Below, piece after piece: positions 15,631 through 24,103 of a stretch of DNA of 64,000 bases. Source of the DNA: JANMCE01 sp031410595 (lineage in GTDB: Bacteria; Actinomycetota; Acidimicrobiia; Acidimicrobiales; Ilumatobacteraceae); NCBI GenBank assembly GCA_031410595.1, contig JANNZM010000076.1, positions 20,196 to 84,195 of the forward strand, read 5' to 3'. The notes below the pieces were generated by a model. It was not told the DNA's origin. It did not search any database and worked only from the letters and a program-made list of their open reading frames with translations. How positions within the stretch are numbered: the first letter of the stretch is position 1; every line of letters begins with the position of its first letter. Made by a program: the position numbers and the translations under genes.

Positions 15631-15840
15631 ATGAGCCATAGAACAACCGTCACGCTGGACGAAGACAAGGTGAGCCGCGTCGCTGCCATCCTCAACACCG
15701 ACGGCATTCGGGCGACCATTGACGCTGCGCTTGACCATATTCTCAACGAGCGCCGCGAGCGTCAGCTGGCGGCTATTCGGCGGATGGGCGAGCTGTCCGG
15801 ACCCACCGACGCCGAGCGCCAGACGATGTGGAAACAGTGA
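15631..15840 (+). CDS. vapB: VapB-type antitoxin
   Basis: A 69-residue protein starting MSHRTTVTLDEDKVSRVAAI, a ribbon-helix-helix N-terminus, then TDGIRATIDAALDHILNERR (second helix) and a short tail. It pairs with the PIN toxin that overlaps its 3' end. Just upstream, CTCATGAG (around 15629) is a small palindrome across the start region that could serve the complex as an operator. The first vapBC pair at 5023-5651 has only low visible similarity, so the two are not a recent duplication. Confidence 0.85.
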   Translation: MSHRTTVTLDEDKVSRVAAILNTDGIRATIDAALDHILNERRERQLAAIRRMGELSGPTDAERQTMWKQ

Positions 15841-16253
15841 CGACAAAGTATCTCATCGATACAAGCGTGCTGACTCGACAGGGCAAGCCACCCGTCTTGG
15901 AGCGCTTGGAAGCGATTACCGCCGATAGCTTTGTCGCTCGATGCTCCATGACGGATCTTGAATACGGGTTCTCGGCGTCGAACCGAGCGGAATGGGTGGA
16001 ACGACACTCGCTGCTCTCCGATGGCTACGTACCCATCGACGTCGAATCCGATGACTTCCATGTCGCTCTCAAGCTGCAATCCGAACTGGCCGATGCTGGT
16101 TTAAAAGGGCGCAAGCCCGCCGATCTTCTCATTGCGGCCGTCGCTCTTCGGCTGGGCCTGACGGTTCTGCATTACGACCATAACTTCAAGCACATCGCCG
16201 TGGTATCCGAGCTTCAGCACGAATGGATCGTGCCCGACGGCACCATCTCGTAA
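15837..16253 (+). CDS. vapC: VapC-type PIN-domain toxin
   Basis: A 138-residue PIN-domain ribonuclease with the acidic set YLIDTSVL, MTDLEYGFSA, KPADLLIAA and HYDHNFKHI. GTG 15837 gives MTTKYLIDTSVL and the usual 4-nt overlap with the antitoxin (GTGA); a GTG at 15828 is an alternative adding three residues. Convergent with the acyl-CoA dehydrogenase operon after a 46-nt gap in which I see no terminator. Confidence 0.9.
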   Translation: MTTKYLIDTSVLTRQGKPPVLERLEAITADSFVARCSMTDLEYGFSASNRAEWVERHSLLSDGYVPIDVESDDFHVALKLQSELADAGLKGRKPADLLIAAVALRLGLTVLHYDHNFKHIAVVSELQHEWIVPDGTIS

Positions 16254-16299
16254 CCCTCTCGTGCCGCTGTGTTGGCGTCAGCGGGAAAGGCCCTCCGGG

Positions 16300-17535
16300 C
16301 TAGACGATGGGGCGAGGTTCTTTGGGGAGGCCGAGGATATTTTCGCCGAGAATGTTGCGTTGGATTTCGCTGGTGCCGGCATAGACCGTGCCACTGCGAG
16401 CGTTGATGAGGAACACGTCGATCCACGAGTTGGACGTGTTGGCAGCGCCGGGCTCATCGGTGCGGAAGTGCTTGTTGGGGCGGCGGCCTTCTCGCACCAT
16501 GCCGTCGGCACCGAGCAGCGACATAGCGAGGTCCACCGCCTTCTGATGATATTCGCTCCAGTAGAGCTTCGAGATTGACGCGGCGGGACCGATCTTGCCG
16601 TCACGCACTATCTGGGTGAGGATCCGGTAGCCGAGGAACCGCATGATCTCGACCCTCATATGGCACCAGGCCAGCCGATCACGCACCACCGGGTCGTTGA
16701 TCTTGCCGGTGTTACGAGCGAGCTGCACAATGCGATCGAGTTCGGCTCGGAAGAAGATCGGGTTGGTCGCTGCTTCTTCGCCGCGCTCCAATCCGAGCAG
16801 GCTGTTGGCCACCTTCCAGCCGTCATTGAGGGGGCCCACCATGTGCTCGGCCGGGATACGGGCGTCGGTGAAGAACACTTCGCAGAACTCGTCGTCGCCG
16901 GTCAGCGTCTTGATTGGCCGCACCTCGACGCCGGGGTTCGGGAACTCGCAGAGGAAGAACGTGATGCCCCGATGCTGCGGGGCATCGGGGTCGGTGCGGG
17001 CGAGCAGGAAGATGCCGGTGCCTTCCATGCCGCATGAGGTCCAAATCTTCTGGCCGTTCAGCACCCATTCGTCAGCGTCACGCACGGCTCGCAGATGGAT
17101 ACTGGCCAGGTCACTGCCCGATTCGGGCTCGCTGTAGCCCTGGACCCAGGTGGTATCACCGGCGATCAGCGGGGGAAGGTGACGGCGCTTTTGGTCTTCG
17201 GTACCCCAGTTGACCAACGTATTGCCCAGCATCTTGACGCTCGTCGTGTCGGGTACCCGGTAGATCGGTGCTCCTACCCGGGCGAACTCTTCGGCCAGCA
17301 CGACCTGATCGATCTTCGGGCGACCTTGGCCGCCGTATTCCTTCGGCCAGGTAATGCCGATCATGCCGTGCTCGGCCAATGTCCGCCGCCATCGGTTGGT
17401 GAACTCCTTGGCATCGGCTCGGTCGAGCGCGCCGAGACCCTTCCAGTCCTTCGGAAGGTGCTCGGCCAGGAAGGCGCGCACGTCGGCCCGAAAGGCTTCG
17501 GCCTCAGGCGGGAACGAGAGATCGATGCCCGCCAT
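16300..17535 (-). CDS. Acyl-CoA dehydrogenase
   Basis: A 411-residue acyl-CoA dehydrogenase. WVQGYSEPESGSDLASIHLRA is the first family signature with the flavin/substrate loop; the C-terminal AGTSEIQRNILGENILGLPK contains the second signature and the FAD-binding turn. It resembles the larger, catalytic members of mycobacterial heteromeric FadE pairs, and the next gene upstream encodes a shorter partner-like protein, so an alpha2beta2 enzyme is plausible. The pair would desaturate a bulky acyl-CoA at C2-C3, passing electrons to ETF. Last gene of the operon 16300-21754; 2-nt gap to its neighbour. Confidence 0.92.
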   Translation of the reverse strand: MAGIDLSFPPEAEAFRADVRAFLAEHLPKDWKGLGALDRADAKEFTNRWRRTLAEHGMIGITWPKEYGGQGRPKIDQVVLAEEFARVGAPIYRVPDTTSVKMLGNTLVNWGTEDQKRRHLPPLIAGDTTWVQGYSEPESGSDLASIHLRAVRDADEWVLNGQKIWTSCGMEGTGIFLLARTDPDAPQHRGITFFLCEFPNPGVEVRPIKTLTGDDEFCEVFFTDARIPAEHMVGPLNDGWKVANSLLGLERGEEAATNPIFFRAELDRIVQLARNTGKINDPVVRDRLAWCHMRVEIMRFLGYRILTQIVRDGKIGPAASISKLYWSEYHQKAVDLAMSLLGADGMVREGRRPNKHFRTDEPGAANTSNSWIDVFLINARSGTVYAGTSEIQRNILGENILGLPKEPRPIV

Positions 17536-17537
17536 CG

Positions 17538-18491
17538 TCAGAGGGTACCGATGCGGGGGACAACCCCGGATTCCTGCAGCCTGATGCCGATTTCATGCTC
17601 CAGCGTGCGCCAGTTTCCGAGCAGTTGATCGAGCACGTAGGTGCGGCGCAGGTAGCGGTGGAATTCGTGCTCCCATGTGAAGCCGATGGCGCCATAGCAC
17701 TGCTGCGCCTGGGTGCACGCGTCTTCTGCGGCCCGCCCGGCGACACACTTGGCCACCAACGCAACCCACGCATCGCCGGATACTCCCGCTTCCGCCGCGA
17801 CATGGCCTGCCCCGACGACGGCAACGTGGGCGCTGGCCAGGCGATGCTGCAACGCCTGGAAGACACCGATTGGCTTGCCGTACTGCACCCGCACCTTAGC
17901 GTACTCGACCGCGGCGGCGACCACGTGGCGACCGATGCCCACCAACTCGCAGGCCAGCAGCCAGCGGGCATGGGTCTCGAGCTGCGTCCACGTCGCACCG
18001 TCAATCCACGCGCACCCGGAGGCCCTCCCGCTCACCCGCGTGAGCCCGAGGGTCTCGTCGGTTCCCCGCATCGGCGTGGTCGAGAGTCCCTCGGTGAAGA
18101 CCAATGCGAGCCGGTCACCGACGGCGACGACCAGCGTGGCAGCAAGTGGGCTGAGCACGATGGCATCGATCATGAGCGTCTCGCCCTCGCAGGTCGAGGT
18201 GCCGTTCGGGGAAGGCAATGCCACAGTCGCGCCGACCAAAGCCGGGTCGCCGGTGAGCTTGGCTAGGTGGCGGGCCAGCGTGGGTGTAAGGGCATCGGCG
18301 GACGAGACCGTTTCACCCTTGATTTCGAACAGAGTGCGCAGCGCGGTGGAGGCATCGTCGGCGACGACCTCATCCCAGCCAAGTTCGGCGAGGCGGTCAC
18401 CGAAGGGCACATTCGAGGTTTCGGTGAGGACGTGACGCAGGCTGTGTCGCAGCATGTCGAGCACGTCATCGGTGAGAGCCGTGGTCGACAT
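17538..18491 (-). CDS. Acyl-CoA dehydrogenase family protein, short partner subunit type
   Basis: A 317-residue acyl-CoA dehydrogenase-like protein, shorter than the usual 380-400. The N-terminal helical domain is compressed, and the C-terminal half has VEYAKVRVQYGKPIGVFQALQHRLA and CYGAIGFTWEHEFHRYLRRTYV, the FadE28-like form of the flavin-contacting segments. Such subunits typically pair with a full-length one in steroid-type alpha2beta2 dehydrogenases. ATG 18491 leaves a 2-nt gap to the upstream gene; a longer frame only reads through its neighbour. Confidence 0.88.
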   Translation of the reverse strand: MSTTALTDDVLDMLRHSLRHVLTETSNVPFGDRLAELGWDEVVADDASTALRTLFEIKGETVSSADALTPTLARHLAKLTGDPALVGATVALPSPNGTSTCEGETLMIDAIVLSPLAATLVVAVGDRLALVFTEGLSTTPMRGTDETLGLTRVSGRASGCAWIDGATWTQLETHARWLLACELVGIGRHVVAAAVEYAKVRVQYGKPIGVFQALQHRLASAHVAVVGAGHVAAEAGVSGDAWVALVAKCVAGRAAEDACTQAQQCYGAIGFTWEHEFHRYLRRTYVLDQLLGNWRTLEHEIGIRLQESGVVPRIGTL

Positions 18492-18493
18492 CT

Positions 18494-19642
18494 TCAGCCC
18501 CGTGGCATTCCGAGAACACGCTGGGCAACGAGGCCGCGTTGTATCTCCTGCGAGCCGCCATAAATCGGCGCGGCCCGACTGAACAGATATTCGTGACGAA
18601 GCCAAGCGAACTCGTCATCGAATTCGAATCTAGGCCCGACGTGTTCGCGGATGGCATTCCAGGTGGCGATCTCGGCATCGATGAGCAGCAGCTTGTCGAC
18701 CGAAACTTCGGGCCCCAATGTCTCCTCACGGGCGAGGCGTTCAACGGTCTCGCGCGTCTGCAATCGCAGCGCGGTGGCCATCGAGTAAGCCCGACCGAGG
18801 GACGCCGCATGGCGCGGATCGGCAGGTGTCATCGCCAGGGTCTGCTCCAGCCGGCGGTGGAAGCGACCCTGCTGCAGCCAACCCCATGCCCCACGCTCCC
18901 ACTGGAGCATGTACATGGCAACGGCCCATCCTTGGCCGAGTTCGCCGATGACTCGATGCTTGGGCACGAACGCGCCGTCGAGGAATATCTCGGAGAAGTG
19001 GTTGTCGCCGTCCTCGGCGCGAATTGGCCGTACGTCGACGCCATCTTGCTCAAGGTCAACCAACACCATGCTCAGTCCTCGGTGGCCCGGTTCGCCCGAG
19101 CGGGCGAGCAGTACCGAACGATGGGACATGTGCCCAAACGTCGACCACACCTTCTGGCCGTACAGGCGATACCCCTCGCCGTCGGGCTCCATGCGGGTAC
19201 GAAGCGAGGCCAAGTCACTGCCGGCATCGGGTTCGGAGAATGCTTGGGCCCACGTGTCGTCCCCACGCAACAGGGCGGGCAGCAGCTCATCGGACAGGTG
19301 TGGCGCGAACACCAGCAGCACCGGCACCAATATTTCGAGCGTGGTGAACGGCTCAGGGATCGGGAAGTCGAGATCCCACAGGGTCTGGAACATCGCGGCC
19401 CGAAAACGCGGATCGCCACCGAGACCGCCAGCACTCGGCGGCCAGCCCAGACGCGACCAGCCGGAGTCAAACAGCAGCGCCTGCAGTTCGCTGAGCCGCC
19501 CGGCACTTTCCTCGATCGTTTGGGGATGGAAGCCAATAAACGGCTTGGCCCGCGAGTCACTACGCAAGAACTCGGCCAGCCCGAGCGCATACGCAGTCGG
19601 CGAGTCGTACATCGTGGCGTTCAGATCCGAAGGCGAGGTCAA
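18494..19642 (-). CDS. Acyl-CoA dehydrogenase
   Basis: A 382-residue acyl-CoA dehydrogenase with WAQAFSEPDAGSDLASLRTRM, YRLYGQKVWSTFGHMSH, FVPKHRVIGELGQGWAVAMYM and the ending YGGSQEIQRGLVAQRVLGMPRG. All regions of the family are present in normal order and length. It is the third dehydrogenase of the same operon, so it may act on a different intermediate from the 411/317 pair. Its ATG overlaps the stop of the LLM oxidoreductase by four bases. Confidence 0.92.
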   Translation of the reverse strand: MTSPSDLNATMYDSPTAYALGLAEFLRSDSRAKPFIGFHPQTIEESAGRLSELQALLFDSGWSRLGWPPSAGGLGGDPRFRAAMFQTLWDLDFPIPEPFTTLEILVPVLLVFAPHLSDELLPALLRGDDTWAQAFSEPDAGSDLASLRTRMEPDGEGYRLYGQKVWSTFGHMSHRSVLLARSGEPGHRGLSMVLVDLEQDGVDVRPIRAEDGDNHFSEIFLDGAFVPKHRVIGELGQGWAVAMYMLQWERGAWGWLQQGRFHRRLEQTLAMTPADPRHAASLGRAYSMATALRLQTRETVERLAREETLGPEVSVDKLLLIDAEIATWNAIREHVGPRFEFDDEFAWLRHEYLFSRAAPIYGGSQEIQRGLVAQRVLGMPRG

Positions 19643-20535
19643 TTGATGAACCGTTCGGCGAAGCTTTGGGCGAACTCGCAGGCAGCCGGGTGGGCGTCGT
19701 TGGGGGAGGAGACCACGATGTTGTGGATGCCTAGTTCGCCGAGGCGTCCGAACGCGTCGGCGTGGCGATCGTTCTCGCCGTTCGGGTCGTGCACGTCGCT
19801 GTCCATGTAGGCGATGGTGATGTCGATCTCGCTGAACCGCTCGCCGGCCAGTTCCTTCAGCGTCGACAATCGTGAGGTGATGTCGTCGTCACTGGAAACC
19901 TCAGGTGTTTTGGTTGTCTTGAACATGTACGACGGGCCAAGCAGCGGCATCCAGCCCTGAGCGCGGGCAGCAACACGGCGGAGGGTGAGCTGTGAATTTC
20001 CACCGATCCAGATGGGAATCGGCTGCTGGGCGGCGGCCGGCTTTCCAATGACGCCGCGGCAGTTGAAATGGGTGCCGACGTAATCAAACGGCTGGCCGGA
20101 CCAGTGCAGTGGCAGTACATCGAGGGCCTCGTCGAACAGCTTGTTCCGCTCGTCGAAGTCAACACCGAGCGCGAAGAATTCCGCCTTCAAGTAGCCCGTC
20201 CCGACGCCAAGGATCAGACGCCCGTTCGACAGCCGATCAACGGTGGTGGCCGACTTCGCCAGCGACAGTGGGTTTCGATACGGGAGCACCGCAAGATAGG
20301 TGAGCAACTTCATCCGCTTGGTGACGGCTGCGACGTGGGCCAAAGCGACGAGCGGATCGAGGCTCTGGTGGCCACCGCCGTCCAGCCAATGAATGGCTGG
20401 TGCCGGATGTTCGGTGAACGCAAACCCGTCCCAACCCGCTTGCTCGGCTGCGATCGCGATGTCGGCTACTGGGCCGGCGTCGAGCATGTCGCCCTCGCTG
20501 CCATGCAGATCGGGATACTGGTAGATGAATTTCAC
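19639..20535 (-). CDS. LLM-class F420/flavin-dependent oxidoreductase
   Basis: A 298-residue TIM-barrel protein of the luciferase-like monooxygenase group. MKFIYQYPDLHG opens the first strand; WDGFAFTEHPAP, LLTYLAVLPYRNPLSLAKSATTVDRLSNGRLILGVGTGY and PIPIWIGGNSQLTLRRVA are the family's strand and cofactor segments. In actinobacteria most such proteins use F420. The substrate is unknown; location between acyl-CoA dehydrogenases and an amidohydrolase suggests a cyclic or hydroxylated lipid intermediate. GTG 20535 is preferred over an upstream start because GGAAAG lies about 10 nt before it and overlap is avoided. Confidence 0.88.
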   Translation of the reverse strand: MKFIYQYPDLHGSEGDMLDAGPVADIAIAAEQAGWDGFAFTEHPAPAIHWLDGGGHQSLDPLVALAHVAAVTKRMKLLTYLAVLPYRNPLSLAKSATTVDRLSNGRLILGVGTGYLKAEFFALGVDFDERNKLFDEALDVLPLHWSGQPFDYVGTHFNCRGVIGKPAAAQQPIPIWIGGNSQLTLRRVAARAQGWMPLLGPSYMFKTTKTPEVSSDDDITSRLSTLKELAGERFSEIDITIAYMDSDVHDPNGENDRHADAFGRLGELGIHNIVVSSPNDAHPAACEFAQSFAERFIN

Positions 20536-20542
20536 CCAGCGG

Positions 20543-21754
20543 CTACTTTCCAACGAGTTCGAGCATGTTGTCCCGCAGTGCCTTGCGCATGTCCACCTCG
20601 CCTAGCGGCATGAAGTCACCAATCCAATGGCGCGGGGTGGGCAGCCCCTCCGGGTGCGGCCAATCCGACCCCAGCAGGAGCCGATCGGCACCGTGCACAT
20701 CGCGAATGGTGGCGATGTTGTCCTCGTAGAAGGGCGCAACCCAGACGTGGTCGTGGAACGACTGCACCGGGTCCTGCGCGAACAACTGCGGGGACTTGCC
20801 GTACGCCACCTTCAGGCGGCGATGCAGCTGTGGTACCCAGGCCGAACCCAGCTCAAGGGTCGCAACCTTCAGCGTTGGGTGCCGGTCGAACAGGCCGTGG
20901 CAGATCATGGCCGCCGTCATGTCGAAAATCGGGCGCTCGATGGCCACCGACAAAACCTCGGTGAGCGGGGAAGCCTTCAGGCCGGTGTACCGGGTGCTCT
21001 CGCCCCAATCGCCCAGATACTTCGTGTAGCCGGCATCGCCGGCGTGGATAGCAACAACGACACCGGCCTCGGCAATCTTGGCCCAAATACGGTCGAACTG
21101 CGGGTCGGCGGGTGAAGGCGGTCGGCCATACGGGTTCGCAACCGGGCCGGCACGCATGATGACCATGCGCGCGCCAAGGGCGAGCACTCGGTCCAGTTCG
21201 GCCTCAGCCAGCACCGGGTCAGCCAGGCAGAGCATCGGACCGGTCATGATGCGACCGTCTCGGTCATAACCCCAATCGTCGTGAAGCCATTTGTTGTAGG
21301 CAGTGAAGACGGCCATGGCCGACGGGGTGTCCTCCTGCAACATCTCCTCAATGCCCAGACCGAGGCTCGGGATGAGCCAGGCCAACTGAACGCCGTGCTC
21401 GTCGAGCTTGGCGATACGGGCGTCACGGTTTTGGTACTCGGGCTGGATGGGCTGCATCTGCACGATGTCGCGCAGTTCACGTCCGTCCTGGTTCGCGGCT
21501 CGGAAATAGACCTCAAGTGAGCCGGGGGCGCCGACCGGGTTGTATGTCGGGTTGGGGACCACGGTGACCTGGCGACCGTTGATCATGAGCGAGGTGCGCT
21601 TACCCATTTGGATCCACTTCACGACGCTCTGATGCTGTGGCTCTAGGTGGCGGCTGAGGCAGTCGGGCGCCTCGTAATAGTGCTCGTCGGCATCGCACAG
21701 GAGGTAATCGACGTTGTGCGTTGGGCCCTTCGTTGTGGCATCCACCATCGTCAT
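20543..21754 (-). CDS. Amidohydrolase family 2 (ACMSD-like) protein
   Basis: A 403-residue metal-dependent hydrolase/decarboxylase. CDADEHYYEAPDCL is the N-terminal metal motif in the variant form common in actinobacterial members, VVAIHAGDAGY carries a central His, and ADRLLLGSDWPHPEG has the Asp and His that close the site. ATG 21754 has a clear GGAGG 7 nt upstream (complement of 21762-21766). It is the promoter-proximal gene of the operon with three acyl-CoA dehydrogenases and an LLM enzyme. Hydrolytic ring opening or decarboxylation are both possible. Confidence 0.88.
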   Translation of the reverse strand: MTMVDATTKGPTHNVDYLLCDADEHYYEAPDCLSRHLEPQHQSVVKWIQMGKRTSLMINGRQVTVVPNPTYNPVGAPGSLEVYFRAANQDGRELRDIVQMQPIQPEYQNRDARIAKLDEHGVQLAWLIPSLGLGIEEMLQEDTPSAMAVFTAYNKWLHDDWGYDRDGRIMTGPMLCLADPVLAEAELDRVLALGARMVIMRAGPVANPYGRPPSPADPQFDRIWAKIAEAGVVVAIHAGDAGYTKYLGDWGESTRYTGLKASPLTEVLSVAIERPIFDMTAAMICHGLFDRHPTLKVATLELGSAWVPQLHRRLKVAYGKSPQLFAQDPVQSFHDHVWVAPFYEDNIATIRDVHGADRLLLGSDWPHPEGLPTPRHWIGDFMPLGEVDMRKALRDNMLELVGK

Positions 21755-21822
21755 CTTCGAACCTCCGTGTGTGCGTGCGAGGCGCGGTCGTCGTTGTGGG
21801 GAGCGCCTCCGCACAGTGTAAC

Positions 21823-21838
21823 TTGACGTAAGCGTCAA
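21823..21838. promoter_or_regulatory. Operator palindrome TTGACG-TAAG-CGTCAA
   Basis: A perfect 6+6 inverted repeat with a 4-bp spacer in the divergent gap between the amidohydrolase operon (start 21754) and the SDR (start 21879). The core TGACG-TAAG-CGTCA matches palindromes at 38117, 45628 and 63500. On the minus strand it is followed by AAGTTACACT, in which TACACT could be a -10 hexamer. This is the placement expected of a repressor controlling both directions. Confidence 0.65.
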
Positions 21839-21878
21839 ATAGCAGGTGGGGCGCGCCACAATGCCTGGAGGCTTCTGA

Positions 21879-22685
21879 ATGTCCATCGCCAACGACCTTG
21901 AATGCGAAGGCCGCGTCGCTCTCGTCACCGGAGCCAGCCGGGGGATTGGTGCCGCTATCGCCGAGCGCCTCGCCGAAGCTGGGGCCAAAGTCGCCGCCGT
22001 TGCCCGCACGCTTGAACCCGACCCGAAGTACGTTGGCTCGCTGTCGGACACCGTCACTCGCATTCGTGCCGCAGGCGGCACGGTCGTGCCGATTCAAGCG
22101 GATGTCTCCAAACAGGCCGACCGCCAGCGCATGGTGACCGAAGCCGTCGACGCGTTTGGGCCGATCGACATTCTGGTGAACAACGCTGCGGTCACGTTCT
22201 ACCTCCCGTTCACCGAGTTCCCGGAGAAGCGCTACAACCTCATGTTCGAAGTGCAGGTTCGGGCGCCGTTTGAGCTGGCCCAAATGGTCGTTCCCGGCAT
22301 GCGTGAACGGGGTGCCGGCTGGATTCTCAACATCACCAGCCGGGCCGGCGTCCATCCGCAGGGCCCGCCGTTCGATGAGGTGCATAAGCGTGGGTTCTCC
22401 GTCTACGGCATGGTGAAGGCTGCCCTCGACCGGTTCACCACGGGTCTGGCCGCCGAGGCCTACGACGATGGCATCGCCGTCAACTCGCTCGCCCCGTGGG
22501 ACAACGTGGCCACGCCCGGCGCCGGCGCTCATGATCTCATCAACGAGTTCGCCCTCGAAGACATCAGCCTTATGGCCGAAGCCGCCCTGGCACTGTGCTG
22601 TGGCGATCCCGCCAAGCTCACCGGTCGCGTTGCCTACAGCCAACCCCTGCTCGCCGAACTCCAACGCCGCCCGAAGCGCCGCTAG
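21879..22685 (+). CDS. SDR-family oxidoreductase
   Basis: A 268-residue SDR. The cofactor motif is VTGASRGIGAAIAERL. An insert AVARTLEPDPKYVGSLSDTV follows the second strand, as in several lipid-acting SDRs, then NNAAVTFYLPF and catalytic residues in LNITSRAG and YGMVK. The usual C-terminal VDGG motif is replaced by GRVAYSQPLLAEL. Transcribed divergently from the acyl-CoA dehydrogenase operon across the operator at 21823. A single-gene unit: the next gene is convergent. Confidence 0.88.
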   Translation: MSIANDLECEGRVALVTGASRGIGAAIAERLAEAGAKVAAVARTLEPDPKYVGSLSDTVTRIRAAGGTVVPIQADVSKQADRQRMVTEAVDAFGPIDILVNNAAVTFYLPFTEFPEKRYNLMFEVQVRAPFELAQMVVPGMRERGAGWILNITSRAGVHPQGPPFDEVHKRGFSVYGMVKAALDRFTTGLAAEAYDDGIAVNSLAPWDNVATPGAGAHDLINEFALEDISLMAEAALALCCGDPAKLTGRVAYSQPLLAELQRRPKRR

Positions 22686-22702
22686 GGCGCCAGTTGCGTT
22701 CG

Positions 22703-24103
22703 TCAACTCCGGCGGAATGTTTGGCGCACCGCTTTGGACGATAGGTCGGCCAACGCGCGGTCGAGGGACCGATCGAGAAGGCAGAGGTCGGTGGTGGCTC
22801 CGTCGACAATCTGACGAGGAATCGCGGGTGACAACGCACTGCCAAGGAAGAGGCTCAACGCAGCCTGGGGGGAAATCCGTTCCGAACGGCCCAGGACGAC
22901 CCCGGAGGGAGTGGTGCGGTTGACGGCGGCGGCCATTGCCCGCCACGGGTCAGGATGTCCGAACGGCGCGTCTGTTCCTGCGGCCACCGCAATGCCGTGG
23001 GTCTGAAGCGAACCGCATCGCCAAAGACTGCCGACGTCATCTGCATCAACCTCGGCCAGATAGGCATCGCCGCGCTCAGACACAAAATTTGGCTGGGTCA
23101 CGACGGTCAGCCCTAGCGCGGCGATCTCATCAAAAAGCTCCTCGGGAATCACGCCGCCGTGCTCGATGCGATCACCGGGATGCGCCCCGACTTCGCGCCA
23201 GGCCCAAAGCGCCACCACCAGCCCGACACGCGACACACAGTGCACGGCCACATTTCGGCCGGCGTCATGCGCTCGACGAAATCCTTCCGCCAGCGCGTCG
23301 GGGTCGGGGACGCGATGATCGGGGAGGAACTTCACGGGGCCGATCCCAAGCCCCTTCAGGTCGTCAGTCGGAAGACGAAGGCCACCGGTGATGGTGACAT
23401 CGAGCGGAAAGCCCCCACGACCGACGTGCGCCAACAACATATCCAGCTCCGCAACATCCTCCGTGGGGGTCAGGTCGGTGATAGCGGTCACGCCGTACGA
23501 CGCAATTTCCGTGGCTGCGCCGACGAGATCTGGCGTCGATGTTGGGATGCGTTGCGCCAGCGGACGATCAAGACCGTAGATACGTCCCGTCGGCCGTCCG
23601 TGGGCATCACGCTCAACGCCCACGTCACCTATGTTGCCGAGATCGGTGGCCACGATGGCCCTCTCATTCAGGATCCACAACTGCCCCGATCGGTGCTGCA
23701 CGCGCACCGCCACGTCCGCGCCTTCGGGCACGAGTCGATCCAATGTCACCGCGTCGATAACACCGGCGACTGACTCGTGGTACCCAACCGCACGCACCCA
23801 ACCGACGGTGCTCTTTCGACAGGCACTCCGCAGAGCGAGCACGAAGGCAGCCTCGGAAAGAACCTCGGGCGGGCCGACAACCACCGAAGCACGAGCTGCG
23901 GCCAGCGCCATGAGGTGGAGGTGATGATCATGGAGACCGGGGAGCAGCGCTCCGCCGTCAGCATCGACCACCGCGTCGGCCTGGTCCATCCGGAGAGACC
24001 GATCGGCCGTGCTCCGCACCGAGAGAACCACTCCGTCGCGCCATCGGACGTCGACTATTCGTCCATCCACTTCGGCGTCCTTGATGCGAAAGGTTTTCAT
24101 CAT
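22703..24103 (-). CDS. Amidohydrolase (YtcJ-like metal-dependent hydrolase)
   Basis: A 466-residue protein of the amidohydrolase superfamily. ALLPGLHDHHLHLMALA holds the paired His of the HxH metal motif; VAVHCVSRVGLVVALW, DRIEHGGVIPEEL and AAGTDAPFGHPDPW provide the later His and Asp ligands. The C-terminal small beta-domain (ATTDLCLLDRSLDRAL) is normal. It would hydrolyse an amide or ester bond; substrate unknown. ATG 24103 overlaps the TGA of the CoA-transferase gene, so the two are coupled. Confidence 0.88.
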   Translation of the reverse strand: MMKTFRIKDAEVDGRIVDVRWRDGVVLSVRSTADRSLRMDQADAVVDADGGALLPGLHDHHLHLMALAAARASVVVGPPEVLSEAAFVLALRSACRKSTVGWVRAVGYHESVAGVIDAVTLDRLVPEGADVAVRVQHRSGQLWILNERAIVATDLGNIGDVGVERDAHGRPTGRIYGLDRPLAQRIPTSTPDLVGAATEIASYGVTAITDLTPTEDVAELDMLLAHVGRGGFPLDVTITGGLRLPTDDLKGLGIGPVKFLPDHRVPDPDALAEGFRRAHDAGRNVAVHCVSRVGLVVALWAWREVGAHPGDRIEHGGVIPEELFDEIAALGLTVVTQPNFVSERGDAYLAEVDADDVGSLWRCGSLQTHGIAVAAGTDAPFGHPDPWRAMAAAVNRTTPSGVVLGRSERISPQAALSLFLGSALSPAIPRQIVDGATTDLCLLDRSLDRALADLSSKAVRQTFRRS